This document shows positions 17,611 through 26,554 of a stretch of DNA of 64,000 nt, one piece after another; the stretch's first letter is position 1, and each line of letters begins with the position of its first letter. Below the pieces are notes generated by a model. The model ran no database searches, was not told the origin of the DNA, and was given only the letters and a program-made list of their open reading frames with translations. Source of the stretch: Nocardioidaceae bacterium (GTDB lineage Bacteria > Actinomycetota > Actinomycetes > Propionibacteriales > Nocardioidaceae). The stretch is taken from NCBI GenBank assembly GCA_030447865.1, contig JAUJOD010000001.1, positions 1,239,552 to 1,303,551 of the forward strand, read 5' to 3'. A program made the translations under genes and the position numbers.

Positions 17611-18288
17611 TCAAGGAGCGCTGAGCTGTCGACGAGCGATCAGGCGAGCGCCCACGACGAGCAGCGCGGCGCCGTACCCACCGACGAGTCCGTCGGCGTG
17701 GGTGGTCAAGCCGACCATGAACACCTTGCTCAGGCTGGCGTCCGGCAGGATCGCGTCGGGAAACAGCGCGGCCACCGCGCCAATCACTGCGGCGAACGCC
17801 AGCGGCGGCAGTACGGCGGCAGTGAACAGGTCGTGACGACGTACCGCCATCGCTGCGACCAGCCCCACCACCACGAAGCAGACATCGAAGAAGAACGTCA
17901 GCCCGCCGACCAGCGCCAGGTTGAGCGCGGCAACGGCAGCGGTAGCAGCGAGCGTGGCCAGGATCGCGCCGCGCCCCGGGATGCCCGGCTCAGCGGCGTA
18001 CTCGGCAGCCGTGCTGGCAGTTGTGGCGCCCGTCGTGGCGACAGTGTCAGCAGCGGCTGCGTGCGAGCCGGTGTGGGGCACCGACAGTCGCTCACCGGTG
18101 CCGGCGACCCGCCACGTCACCGACGCCGGGTAGGGATCGGTGGCAGCCGTGGCCCACTGCTCGGTGCTGTCGTCGGGCAACCAGACGGTGCTACCGCTGG
18201 GTGGCGGGGGCTCCTGGACGAGGAGGTCAAACTCGACGTCCGGCTCGTTGGCGGACTCCGGGCGCGTCGCCCAGTGCGAGGTGGTCAT
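17611..18288 (-). CDS. DUF6542-like membrane protein
   Basis: A 225-residue protein. About 105 hydrophilic residues (Pro/Ser/Thr/Ala-rich) are followed by four transmembrane helices: GAILATLAATAAVAALNLAL, then LTFFFDVCFVVVGLVAAMAV, then LPPLAFAAVIGAVAAL, then a C-terminal helix. A membrane protein of this layout commonly lies between ispH and ychF in actinobacteria, which supports the DUF6542 assignment. The function is unknown. Confidence 0.65.
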   Translation of the reverse strand: MTTSHWATRPESANEPDVEFDLLVQEPPPPSGSTVWLPDDSTEQWATAATDPYPASVTWRVAGTGERLSVPHTGSHAAAADTVATTGATTASTAAEYAAEPGIPGRGAILATLAATAAVAALNLALVGGLTFFFDVCFVVVGLVAAMAVRRHDLFTAAVLPPLAFAAVIGAVAALFPDAILPDASLSKVFMVGLTTHADGLVGGYGAALLVVGARLIARRQLSAP

Positions 18289-18422
18289 GTCGCCTCCGCA
18301 GTGCCGGGTCTTCGCTGCTCACGCTAGGGGAGCGGTCGACGTACGGCGGTCACGCCACGCCGCTGACCACTGACCCGTCTCACGTCCGCGGTCTGCGGCC
18401 TCCGCCCCGCCCGCGGCAAGGA

Positions 18423-18460
18423 TCCGAGTTCTGCGTCGTCCCTACGACGTAAGACTCGGA
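18423..18460. repeat. 38-bp palindrome, dispersed copy of the TCCGAG family
   Basis: TCCGAGT at the left end pairs with ACTCGGA at the right end, and GCGTCGT with ACGACGT inside. The length and termini match the three copies at 9637-9796. It lies between divergent genes (DUF6542-like and GNAT). Confidence 0.65.
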
Positions 18461-18524
18461 CCGTTCGTGAGGGGGTGAGGGAGGGTCGTCGTGTCGGTAG
18501 GCTGCGGCGGGCGAAAGGAGGGCC

Positions 18525-19049
18525 ATGACGGACCTGGTGTTCGAGACCGAGCGCTGTCGGGTGCGCGACTGGCGAGCCGACGAGGTCGAGCGGGTGCTTG
18601 ATCTGTACCGCCGGTGGGAGGTGGCGCGCTGGCTCGGCAGCGTGCCCGCGGCGATGGAGTCGATCGAACAGGCGAGGATCATGGTCGAGCGGTGGCGTTC
18701 GTCAAACTCCGAACACGACATCGCCGGGCGGTGGGCAGTCGAGCGCAAGGCCGACGGAGTTGTCGCTGGGACGGTGTTGTTGGTGCCGCTGCCTGACGGC
18801 GACGGCGAGTTCGAGGTCGGCTGGCACTTCCATCCCGACTCGTGGGGGCAGGGATTCGCGACGGAATCGGCTCGGGGTGCTCTGGCTCATGGCTTCGAAC
18901 ACGGCTTGGAGGAGGTGTTCGCCGTCGTACGGCCCGACAATGCGGCGTCGATCGCGGTGTGCCGGCGGTTGGGCATGGCGGAGCTGGGCCGGACGTCGAA
19001 GTACTACCGCACCGAGCTCGAGCTGTTCCGCACCACGCCGGCACCTTGA
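18525..19049 (+). CDS. GNAT family N-acetyltransferase (RimJ/RimL type)
   Basis: 174 residues with the acyl-CoA-binding region EVGWHFHPDSWGQGFATESA, where the Q/R-x-x-G-x-G/A loop appears as WGQGFATE. The C-terminal VRPDNAASIAVCRRLGM is typical of the RimJ/RimL subgroup that acetylates protein N-termini or small molecules. The AAAGGAGGG ribosome binding site is ideal. It lies 30 bp upstream of ychF, on the same strand. The substrate is unknown. Confidence 0.9.
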   Translation: MTDLVFETERCRVRDWRADEVERVLDLYRRWEVARWLGSVPAAMESIEQARIMVERWRSSNSEHDIAGRWAVERKADGVVAGTVLLVPLPDGDGEFEVGWHFHPDSWGQGFATESARGALAHGFEHGLEEVFAVVRPDNAASIAVCRRLGMAELGRTSKYYRTELELFRTTPAP

Positions 19050-19079
19050 GGCACGCTGCACGCCGTAACCTAGACGCCC

Positions 19080-20159
<1,080 letters not shown>

Positions 20160-20200
20160 ATCCGCGCGTTTGCGCAGTTCAGAGCCGGTGTAGCGACTCC

Positions 20201-20225
20201 CAGTCCGCACAAAGCCCGCAAGAAG
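20201..20225 (+). repeat. 25-bp direct repeat, left copy (possible island boundary)
   Basis: CAGTCCGCA-CAAAGC-CCGCAAGAAG matches 22 of 25 positions with bases 26326-26350 in the same orientation. It lies 41 bp after the ychF stop. Together the copies bracket a 6.1-kb block of accessory genes. Confidence 0.55.
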
Positions 20226-20358
20226 ATTCAGTCTGTTGGGCTCGCGGTGACCGCTTCAGGGTCCTGCGGGGCTCTCAGAGCTGACGGCCGACGTCCCCGA
20301 TAGCGGCATGGTCGGTCTCAGACGGCGCGCTGTCGTTGGGCTGAGTTAGGTTTGCGTA

Positions 20359-21138
20359 GTGGAGCCGACAGATCCCATGAGCCGCCCTCAGGCGTCGGGT
20401 GATCGTTCAAGGGCGGCCTTCGAAGTCATTGCCGCATCCTCGCTGGGGGGCCGTCGGTTCGAGCCGGTCCGGGAACGTCTTGTTGATCCGGATCTCCGCG
20501 CGGCGGCTGGTCGCTTGCGGTTGCCCGCCGGCAGCTTGAACTTCCTCATAGCGGAGTGCCCGCTGCCGGTCGGACTGCCAGACCTGTTGATTGCTTCGCT
20601 TGATCAAGTTGCGCTGCTTGGGCGCTTGGCCGTTGGCGCTCCGCCGATTCTGTCGGAACCCGCCACGCGCCTAGTCGCCAACCTGAGCACGACGCGCCCG
20701 GCCACGGTCGACTCGCTAGCAGGTTTACTGGGTTCGACCAAGCGACAGGGGAGCAGGGTGCTGCTTGGATTGGCCAAACTCGGCGCCGCCTACCGCGAAG
20801 GAGACCGGTGGTTCCGGGCGGCTGGCTTCGAGCCAGTGGGGCGAACATACGCCCTGGAAGCGAAAGTCGACGACTGGCGATCGGGCTTGGATCAGTGTCT
20901 CAGGTACGGCGCCTATGCGGATTCGACGACCCTCGTCCTTCCTCGGATGAGCGAGAAGGTGAGAACGTCCGCAGTTGGCAGATTCTCGGCATTAGGCGTT
21001 GGTCTTTACGTCGATGGTAGGTGGCTAGTCCGCCCGAGACTTTCGAGGCTGAAGGCCGCCAAGCGGCTGCTGGCCAGCGAGTACGTATTGGCTGCTCTCG
21101 GAGACACGGTGTCGCTGAGCTCTTCCAAGCAGCCCTAG
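20359..21138 (+). CDS. Putative wHTH plus PD-(D/E)XK-nuclease-like protein
   Basis: 259 residues, not recognised as a named family. The middle part (about 110-155, TVDSLAGLLGSTKRQGSRVL) has the shape of a winged helix. The next part contains YALEAKVDDWRSGLDQCLRY followed by GAYADSTTLVLP. An E-x-K motif before a helix with Q and RY, then a hydrophobic strand, is the layout of PD-(D/E)XK nuclease cores. The acidic residue upstream is less clear. Its stop overlaps the stop of the convergent partner gene (CTAG). It sits in the accessory block. The GTG at 20359 or the ATG six codons later could be the start. Confidence 0.6.
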   Translation: MEPTDPMSRPQASGDRSRAAFEVIAASSLGGRRFEPVRERLVDPDLRAAAGRLRLPAGSLNFLIAECPLPVGLPDLLIASLDQVALLGRLAVGAPPILSEPATRLVANLSTTRPATVDSLAGLLGSTKRQGSRVLLGLAKLGAAYREGDRWFRAAGFEPVGRTYALEAKVDDWRSGLDQCLRYGAYADSTTLVLPRMSEKVRTSAVGRFSALGVGLYVDGRWLVRPRLSRLKAAKRLLASEYVLAALGDTVSLSSSKQP

Positions 21139-22296
21139 ATCCAGATCCCCTCCGCGCGGGCATACGCCTCGAGCCCTCCCACGGGGCCATCTATGTGTTG
21201 CCCTCGTACCTGCTGGAATAGCCGGCTGTAGCGGCGCCTGAAATAGTCAAGCTCCGAGATCGAGAACTCGTAGATATCCCGCAGGGCCTGCACACGGTCG
21301 GCAGGGCTTCTGCCGGCCGAATCCACTGTCGCGACCAGAGCGCGCACGGCACCAAGGTGGTGGTGGCGGAGATCCGCCGTGGCGGACGACACCGGTCCCG
21401 TGTAGAGGGAGTCCGCCCTTGTGGCGTCGTTGCGCTGGAGGATGTCGCTCACAGAGTTGTGAAGCCGGGCGGCGAGACCCTCGAAGGTGTGCCACTCGGC
21501 TTGACGTCGCACCTGAGTCGGGTCGTTTCGTTGGTACGTGGCTGGGGAGCAGACCCGCTGCTTGGTGTGCCAACCGGATCCAACGGAAGATGCACCAGCC
21601 GCAATCCCAGGAAGGCCGAAGAGATCGGAATGGCACAGAACCACGCGGGAGCGCCTGGCGAGCGTCTGGATGGTCCGGCAGGCCGCCGCAGTCTGTCGGA
21701 GGTCACTCATATCTGGCGGATAGTCGATGGTGTCTCGCACAACAGTCACGAACCAGGTCGGCGCCCGAAGGCTCATGAGAGATCCCACGTGATGCGTCTA
21801 GATCTGGCGACAACCAGAACCCCCGTCGACCGCTGAGGGACTGCCAGGCAGCTGGGTCTTGTCCCCGGCCGTCTTCTGCGAGGTCAACAGCGCTGTCCGC
21901 GGACGGCCCGATCGGATTCTCCAACGTCAATGTTGGAGTGAGATGCGGTGCCCCTAACGCGGTCTGGTGGTCGAACACTCGGGCCACATGCTCTTGGATC
22001 AGAGTAGGTGTGGAAAGGTCCCCGCGCGGGCCACCCCACAAGGACCAGGTGCGGTAATTGGCCCAGTTATCGACACCGGGCAAGGTGACCGCGTGTGTAG
22101 TCGCATCGAAAATCACCTCGCCGTGCGCACCTCGAATCCGGTCCGCGTAGTCCTCCCCTGATGGGTTTCTCGGCCTCGGAACCTGCGGCGTGAAGAATGG
22201 GCTCATCACGGCACCGTCGGCGACGCCGGCGGTAAGAGCCGCCTCCGTCCAGGTTGCCTGGCCGCCAATAGATCCGTCATGAAGGTAGAGCGCCAT
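21135..22296 (-). pseudogene. Kinase-linked partner protein, frameshifted
   Basis: Two overlapping frames form one protein of about 387 residues. The upstream part runs from MALYLHDGSIGGQATWTEAA to GFWLSPDLDA; the downstream part continues VGSLMSLRAPTWFVTVVRDT. The shift lies at about 21790-21797, where one extra base sits in GCATCACGTGG. The alternation of short strands and helices, with VVLCHSDLFGLPGIAAGAS, suggests a TIM-barrel-like enzyme, but I do not recognise the family. Its ATG shares one base with the kinase stop codon, so the two were co-translated. It is damaged or mis-sequenced here. Confidence 0.65.
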
Positions 22297-23135
22297 CAAT
22301 TCCCCCTTAGGTCCGCGAGCTCCGAGAGGACCTCTGCTGCATCAATCCATCGGCGACCGGGTTGGCGAGCGATGCACCCGTCGACCAGCGCCACCTGCTT
22401 GGCATCCAGATCCCCCCGTACCGCTCCCAGGCTGGGGGGGTCTGTGTAGAGGAGCCGGGTTCGGTAGTCGCCGAGATTCCCCCCGACCGGGATCGGATAG
22501 TCTCCGGTGAGCGCCAAGTACGCCAGAATGCCGAGCGTGTGGACGTCGGAGGCTGGCGTTACACGAACACCAGCTGTCGCCTGCTCGGGGCTCATGAATC
22601 CGGGTGTGCCGGGCGTGAACAGCCCCGTGATGGAACTGCGGTCCAGGTGCTTGGCGAGCCCAGGGTCCAGAATCTTCCACTCCCCTGAGCTCGTTCGTCG
22701 CACGTTTCGCGCTGAGAGGTCGCGATGAACGCAGTTGGCCTGGTGCATTGCGGCGAGGCCAGATGCCACCCCTTGCATCATCTTCTCGGTGTCATCCCAC
22801 GACCATTGAGGACCGAGAAGTGTTGCGAGGTCGTCGCCGTCCAGGAACTCCTCCACCCAATACGTCGCCTCCGCTGGGGATCCGATGACCTCCAGGTCGC
22901 TCAAGACGCGAACGATGTTCGGGTGGCTGAGCGACTTAAGGAGTGCGACCTCTCGCTCGCAGCGCTCCAGCGCATGCGGGTCTGGAGCCCCCGCTAGCAG
23001 GACGACTTTGACGACTACATCGGCTGCCCCTTGAATGGCCTGGGCTACCAGCTTTTGCCCACCCTGGGCTATCGGAGCTATCGATGTCAGGCCGTACTGG
23101 GCAGCTGCCTGCCTAAGAACGTCGTCGTGATCCAT
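22296..23135 (-). CDS. Serine/threonine protein kinase (soluble)
   Basis: A 279-residue Hanks-type kinase: glycine-rich region APIAQGGQKLVAQAI, lysine in VVVKVVLL, catalytic loop HRDLSARNV (His136), metal-binding motif DPG (Asp157) in place of DFG, and GFMSPEQATAGV in the activation segment. No transmembrane helix or PASTA domain is present, so it acts in the cytosol, unlike PknB. I chose the ATG at 23135, with GGAGGG four bases upstream. It is the first gene of a two-gene unit with the frameshifted partner. Its target is unknown; the partner is the obvious candidate. Confidence 0.9.
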   Translation of the reverse strand: MDHDDVLRQAAAQYGLTSIAPIAQGGQKLVAQAIQGAADVVVKVVLLAGAPDPHALERCEREVALLKSLSHPNIVRVLSDLEVIGSPAEATYWVEEFLDGDDLATLLGPQWSWDDTEKMMQGVASGLAAMHQANCVHRDLSARNVRRTSSGEWKILDPGLAKHLDRSSITGLFTPGTPGFMSPEQATAGVRVTPASDVHTLGILAYLALTGDYPIPVGGNLGDYRTRLLYTDPPSLGAVRGDLDAKQVALVDGCIARQPGRRWIDAAEVLSELADLRGN

Positions 23136-23478
23136 AGAGCCCTCCATCGCGTTCTCATACCCTGGCACATGAATCGAGACAGTCCGCGACGGCGGGCGAC
23201 AACGTGCAGACCGACGTCACAACCGACAGTTGCCAAGGCTGAACCGCCTGGCGGCCGCGATCTGCGGCTGAGCGCGGGTACTTAGCTGCGAGGAGGGCCA
23301 GATGTGCGGTGAGTCTCTGATCCGGCGAGTCGCCGGAAAGCGCGGCCCGTCTTGCTGGTCTAAGCCCTGGCAGCCGGTCAGCGCGGTGACGCAGCCCATA
23401 CTGGGCCGAAAGGGGCACGTCTCGAGGCCTCAGGTCTGGTACGCCGAGCGACGTTCATCACCGCTGCGGAGTGCCAGT
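23136..23478. other. Intergenic stretch, nothing recognised
   Basis: This holds the kinase upstream region (including its ribosome binding site). Only weak open frames with Arg-rich composition occur; I see no conserved motif, hairpin array or repeat. Confidence 0.5.
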
Positions 23479-23703
23479 TCATGAGCGGTGGCGTCGCCAC
23501 AGATCGTCTTCGAGCGCTGACCCTTTGTGATCTCGGAGTGACGCGGACAAACTGAACGCCGCCACCTGTTCGAGCGCAAGTTGCTCCTCGCCCCCGTCCG
23601 CGGGCGGCGGCGTGTGCATGCCGGGGTTTCGGATCGCGGCGTAGAGCCCGTCCGCGAAGGCGCGAGCGCCACGGTGCAGGTCCTGGTACGTCTTGCCGCG
23701 CAA
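23479..23703 (-). pseudogene. TIGR02391 (Ymh/HEPN-like) protein, C-terminal fragment
   Basis: On the minus strand the frame reads KTYQDLHRGARAFADGLYAA then IRNPGMH and EEQLALEQVAAFSL. This is the C-terminal signature of the TIGR02391/Ymh family, whose RNPxxH segment resembles HEPN active sites. No N-terminal part precedes it on this strand; instead the frame overlaps the end of a membrane-protein gene. The missing N-terminal half is found about 1 kb away on the opposite strand. Confidence 0.65.
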
Positions 23704-23708
23704 CCGCG

Positions 23709-24299
23709 CTATGGCAGCCAGCCAAGCCAGTCCGCCAGCGGGTAGACCAGTGCGCCACCGAGTGCCGCTATGAGGACGCCTTGGATCAGCACAACCACCG
23801 AGGTCACGACGAAGCCGGGCGCACTCCGCGGCGGCAATCCTGCCGCCTGCCGAACTCTCGGGCCTAGGGTGAAGAACCACGCGATCGCGCCCACGAAACC
23901 GCTCTCTCGCTCCGCTTGCTCGTCGCGCATGTGCTCCAAGAGTCCTAAGGCTTGCAGGCCAATCTGGGTAACGAGCGGGGGATCGAGCATTGGCTCGTCG
24001 TCGAAGATCGTTGCCCACACCACCGCTGGGTTGACGGACTGCCTGTTCCAAGTGCCTGGCGGCTTGTAGTCCAACCAAGCCCCCGCAGTATTGAAAGCCA
24101 TCGCGGCAGCACCAGTGAGGCCTGCTACCTTGGCTCTAAGCACGCCCACACGAGTGTCGTGCCCGTACTTAGGCCGCCATGTTGGGAACGACGAGAGAGG
24201 GCTGCCGGCGACCGGCTCCAACTCGCCGACCAACTCGTCGAACGCTTCGAGGAATGACCGAAGGTTCATCGCCGCTCTCGCGTAGTCATCCGCTCGCAT
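23709..24299 (-). CDS. Hypothetical protein with C-terminal membrane hairpin
   Basis: About 196 residues: a soluble N-terminal region (MNLRSFLEAFDELVGELEPV; DDEPMLDPPLVTQIGLQALG) and hydrophobic segments near residues 130-145 and 160-190 (VTSVVVLIQGVLIAALGGAL). I start it at the ATG at 24299 because the open frame upstream looks like non-coding sequence. No family is recognised. It ends exactly where the TIGR02391 fragment begins, so the stop could be a product of rearrangement. Confidence 0.55.
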   Translation of the reverse strand: MRADDYARAAMNLRSFLEAFDELVGELEPVAGSPLSSFPTWRPKYGHDTRVGVLRAKVAGLTGAAAMAFNTAGAWLDYKPPGTWNRQSVNPAVVWATIFDDEPMLDPPLVTQIGLQALGLLEHMRDEQAERESGFVGAIAWFFTLGPRVRQAAGLPPRSAPGFVVTSVVVLIQGVLIAALGGALVYPLADWLGWLP

Positions 24300-24582
24300 G
24301 GCGCGAACACTAACCCGCGCTGCCGACAGGCTTCCCTTCGGAAACGAGACCAAGGATTCTGTCGGGGGATCAGACAGGCCGCCCATGTGGGCGGCTTCGC
24401 CGGAAAGCTTGGGCGTAGGCGCTCGGGCTCCCACGCCTTGTCTCGCGAACCGCCTTGGGTGAGTCTCCAAAGCAAGGGATGTGGGGGTCAGGCTCCGCGG
24501 GACCGATCGGCACGCGGATCGTACCGGTGGCCGCAACATGAAGATGTCGGCGCTCCGAGGCAGAATGTCCCCCGTGGCGAAG

Positions 24583-25112
24583 ATGGACCCGGAGTGGGCA
24601 ATCACTGAGATCGACGCGTTCCTGCACGTAACGGCGCAGGTGGTCCCCGACACCGGTCCCGGCGTCGTCTACTTCGGGACGGTCATGCGCGGACCCCAGA
24701 CCGACGCGACGGCACGGGCGCACGTCGTGGAGCAGATTCTCGACCGGACGTTGCCGGGCTGGAGGAACGGAGGCCCAAGGACGACGAGGACTACTCGTGG
24801 CTTCGCGACCAGGCTTTCCGCGCCAAGGCCGCGCTCGAGAGGCTGAACTCGCGGAGAAGCTGGGTGACGACGCCCCCGAGATGGACGCAGCGAACCTGCA
24901 CCCGTGGGCATGGGAGAGCGGGGCGTCGTACTGGAACAGCGGCCACTTCCACCAGGCCGTCATGAAGGCGGCGAGCCGGATCAACTTCGAGCGCAGACCA
25001 AGTTGGGCTGGATGGACCTGTCCGAGACGGCGCTCTTTAGCGAGGCGTTCTCCCTCGAGGCGCCCAAGGAAGGTGCCCCGCGACTGCGCTTGGCAGAGGA
25101 CGACGGCTTCAC
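24583..25112 (+). pseudogene. TIGR02391 (Ymh/HEPN-like) protein, N-terminal part with three frameshifts
   Basis: The protein can be followed through four segments: MDPEWAITEIDAFLHVTAQV in one frame, PKDDEDYSWLRDQAFRAKAA in the next (shift near 24770), AELAEKLGDDAPEMDAANLH with PWAWESGASYWNSGHFHQAV (shift near 24842), then AQTKLGWMDLSETALFSEAF (shift near 24985) up to PRLRLAEDDG. The LHPW and SGHxxxAV patterns are typical of TIGR02391. The C-terminal RNPxxH part is missing here and is found inverted at 23479-23703. The gene is clearly dead in this sequence. Confidence 0.7.
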
Positions 25113-25277
25113 TGAATCGATGCCGTGTCGCGATCGGCTTCCGGTACGTATGGCAACCGGGGCTGACACCGGTTCGTTCACACGCCGGGGTCGGCGAGCT
25201 CACCACATGCACAGTTCCGGTGTTGGGACCGACGGCTACGTGTAGAGCCGTTGACTGTCAATATAATGGAGGATAAT

Positions 25278-25298
25278 CTCAGTTATATGAGAACTGAG
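25278..25298. promoter_or_regulatory. Palindromic putative operator at the MNT start
   Basis: CTCAGTT (25278-25284) and AACTGAG (25292-25298) form a perfect 7-bp inverted repeat spanning the chosen ATG, in an unusually AT-rich stretch that includes TATAATGG just upstream. The winged-helix domain of the encoded protein is a plausible binder (autoregulation, inference). Confidence 0.5.
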
Positions 25299-25871
25299 GC
25301 GCCGCTTCTCGCTCCGATCTTCCGGTCGGACGGCCAGGCGCGCCTGCTCTCCACATTGTTGCTCACCGGAGAGGAACTGAGCGTCACCGATCTGGCCAAA
25401 CGGGCCGGCCTGGCTTACCCGACCGCGCACCGCGAGGTCGCGCGCCTGGTGGACGCTGGCATCCTGAGCGAGCGACAGGTGGGCCGCACGAGGCTAATCC
25501 GCGCCAACGGTGAGAGCGCGCTGGTGGACCCCTTGCGCGAGATTCTCACGGTCGCGACCGGCCCAGTGGTGATCCTGGCCGAGGAGCTTGCGCGCATCGA
25601 CGGGATCGAGTCGGCGTTCCTCTACGGGTCCTTCGCCGCGCGGATGCTCGCAGATGCCGGTCCGGCACCGCACGACATCGACGTCATGGTGCTCGGTGAG
25701 CCTGACGTGGACGCGGTCTACGAGGCGTGCGCCCGGATCGAGTCCGCGGTGCACCGTCCCGTGAACCCGTCGATCCTCACCCCTGAGGAGTTCGCCGCGC
25801 CGTCCGGGTTCCTGGACAGCGTGCGCAGCGGCCCGGCGATCGCCGTAATCGGGAAGCTGCCGTGGCGCTGA
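25287..25871 (+). CDS. wHTH-MNT nucleotidyltransferase, antitoxin of an MNT-HEPN pair
   Basis: 194 residues. An N-terminal ArsR/MarR-like winged helix (LSVTDLAKRAGLAYPTAHRE, VARLVDAGILSERQVGRTRL) precedes a minimal nucleotidyltransferase domain with the motif LYGSFAARM followed by HDIDVMVLG (GS plus DxD). MNT antitoxins of this class inactivate their HEPN toxin by adding AMP to it (established for other members). Here the fused wHTH suggests autoregulation as well. It overlaps the HEPN gene by 10 bp. An in-frame ATG at 25266 is an alternative start. Confidence 0.8.
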   Translation: MRTEAPLLAPIFRSDGQARLLSTLLLTGEELSVTDLAKRAGLAYPTAHREVARLVDAGILSERQVGRTRLIRANGESALVDPLREILTVATGPVVILAEELARIDGIESAFLYGSFAARMLADAGPAPHDIDVMVLGEPDVDAVYEACARIESAVHRPVNPSILTPEEFAAPSGFLDSVRSGPAIAVIGKLPWR

Positions 25872-26320
25872 CTCGGCTCACCCGCGTCCAGCAGGCGACG
25901 GTCCTCGTGCTCGTCGAGGCGCGACGTCTCGATGTCGTGCCCGCAGACGTCGCGCGTGCGACCTCGTTCCTGCGGCAGGCCGAGGAGCGCCTGAACCAAC
26001 TGCCGCTGCTCACCAGTGTCGTGGTCAGGTACGGCATCGCCTACGACGCCTGCCACGACACGGGCGAGGCGCTGCTGGCGGCGTACGGCTTCCGGACGAC
26101 CAACGGGCCCGGCCAACACGAGGCGCTCGGGCGCTATCTGCGTGCCGTCTTCGACAAACCGCCCGCGGAAAGGGCGGCGCGAGAGTTCGACCGCCTGCGA
26201 CGCGCGCGCAACCAGGACCGCTACGAGGCGAAGCCGGTGGGTGCCGCGGCGACCGAGAAGGCCGAGCAGGTCGCCCGGACGCTGTTCGACGCCGCCCTCG
26301 CCAGAGGGATGTCGCCGTGA
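25862..26320 (+). CDS. HEPN-domain protein, putative RNase toxin
   Basis: A 152-residue all-helical protein with RRARNQDRYEAK near residues 116-127, resembling the active-site region of SAV_6107-like HEPN proteins. The histidine of the classical Rx4-6H motif is replaced by tyrosine (RNxxRY type). Its position directly after, and overlapping, an MNT-domain gene supports a toxin-antitoxin pair. It starts at GTG. The 25-bp direct repeat follows its stop codon by 5 bp. Confidence 0.72.
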   Translation: MALTRLTRVQQATVLVLVEARRLDVVPADVARATSFLRQAEERLNQLPLLTSVVVRYGIAYDACHDTGEALLAAYGFRTTNGPGQHEALGRYLRAVFDKPPAERAAREFDRLRRARNQDRYEAKPVGAAATEKAEQVARTLFDAALARGMSP

Positions 26321-26325
26321 CCCGG

Positions 26326-26350
26326 CAGTCCGCAAATAGTCCGCAAGAAG
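26326..26350 (+). repeat. 25-bp direct repeat, right copy (possible island boundary)
   Basis: CAGTCCGCA-AATAGT-CCGCAAGAAG, 22 of 25 positions identical to 20201-20225, same orientation. Within this copy GTCCGCAA itself occurs twice. Its position immediately after the HEPN stop makes it a candidate attachment or recombination site. Confidence 0.55.
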
Positions 26351-26554
26351 GTCAGCCGAGACCGACGCGCGCCGATCGCACCCAACGCTTCAGTGAACGC
26401 GATTCCCAGGTCAGACACTGTTTTCAGGGAGCAACTAACGATGACCGCAACCAGCCGAAACCCCGCGTGATCGTTCCGCTTCCTCTGTGAAATCAGCCCG
26501 GGCGCAGGTCAGCGCAGGACGTCGTTCGTCCGGAACTAGTGCGAGGCTGCGGGG

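Noticed and set aside
23155..23418. Arg-rich minus-strand open frame upstream of the kinase
   Set aside because: No motif, no ribosome binding site and a composition typical of non-coding high-GC DNA.
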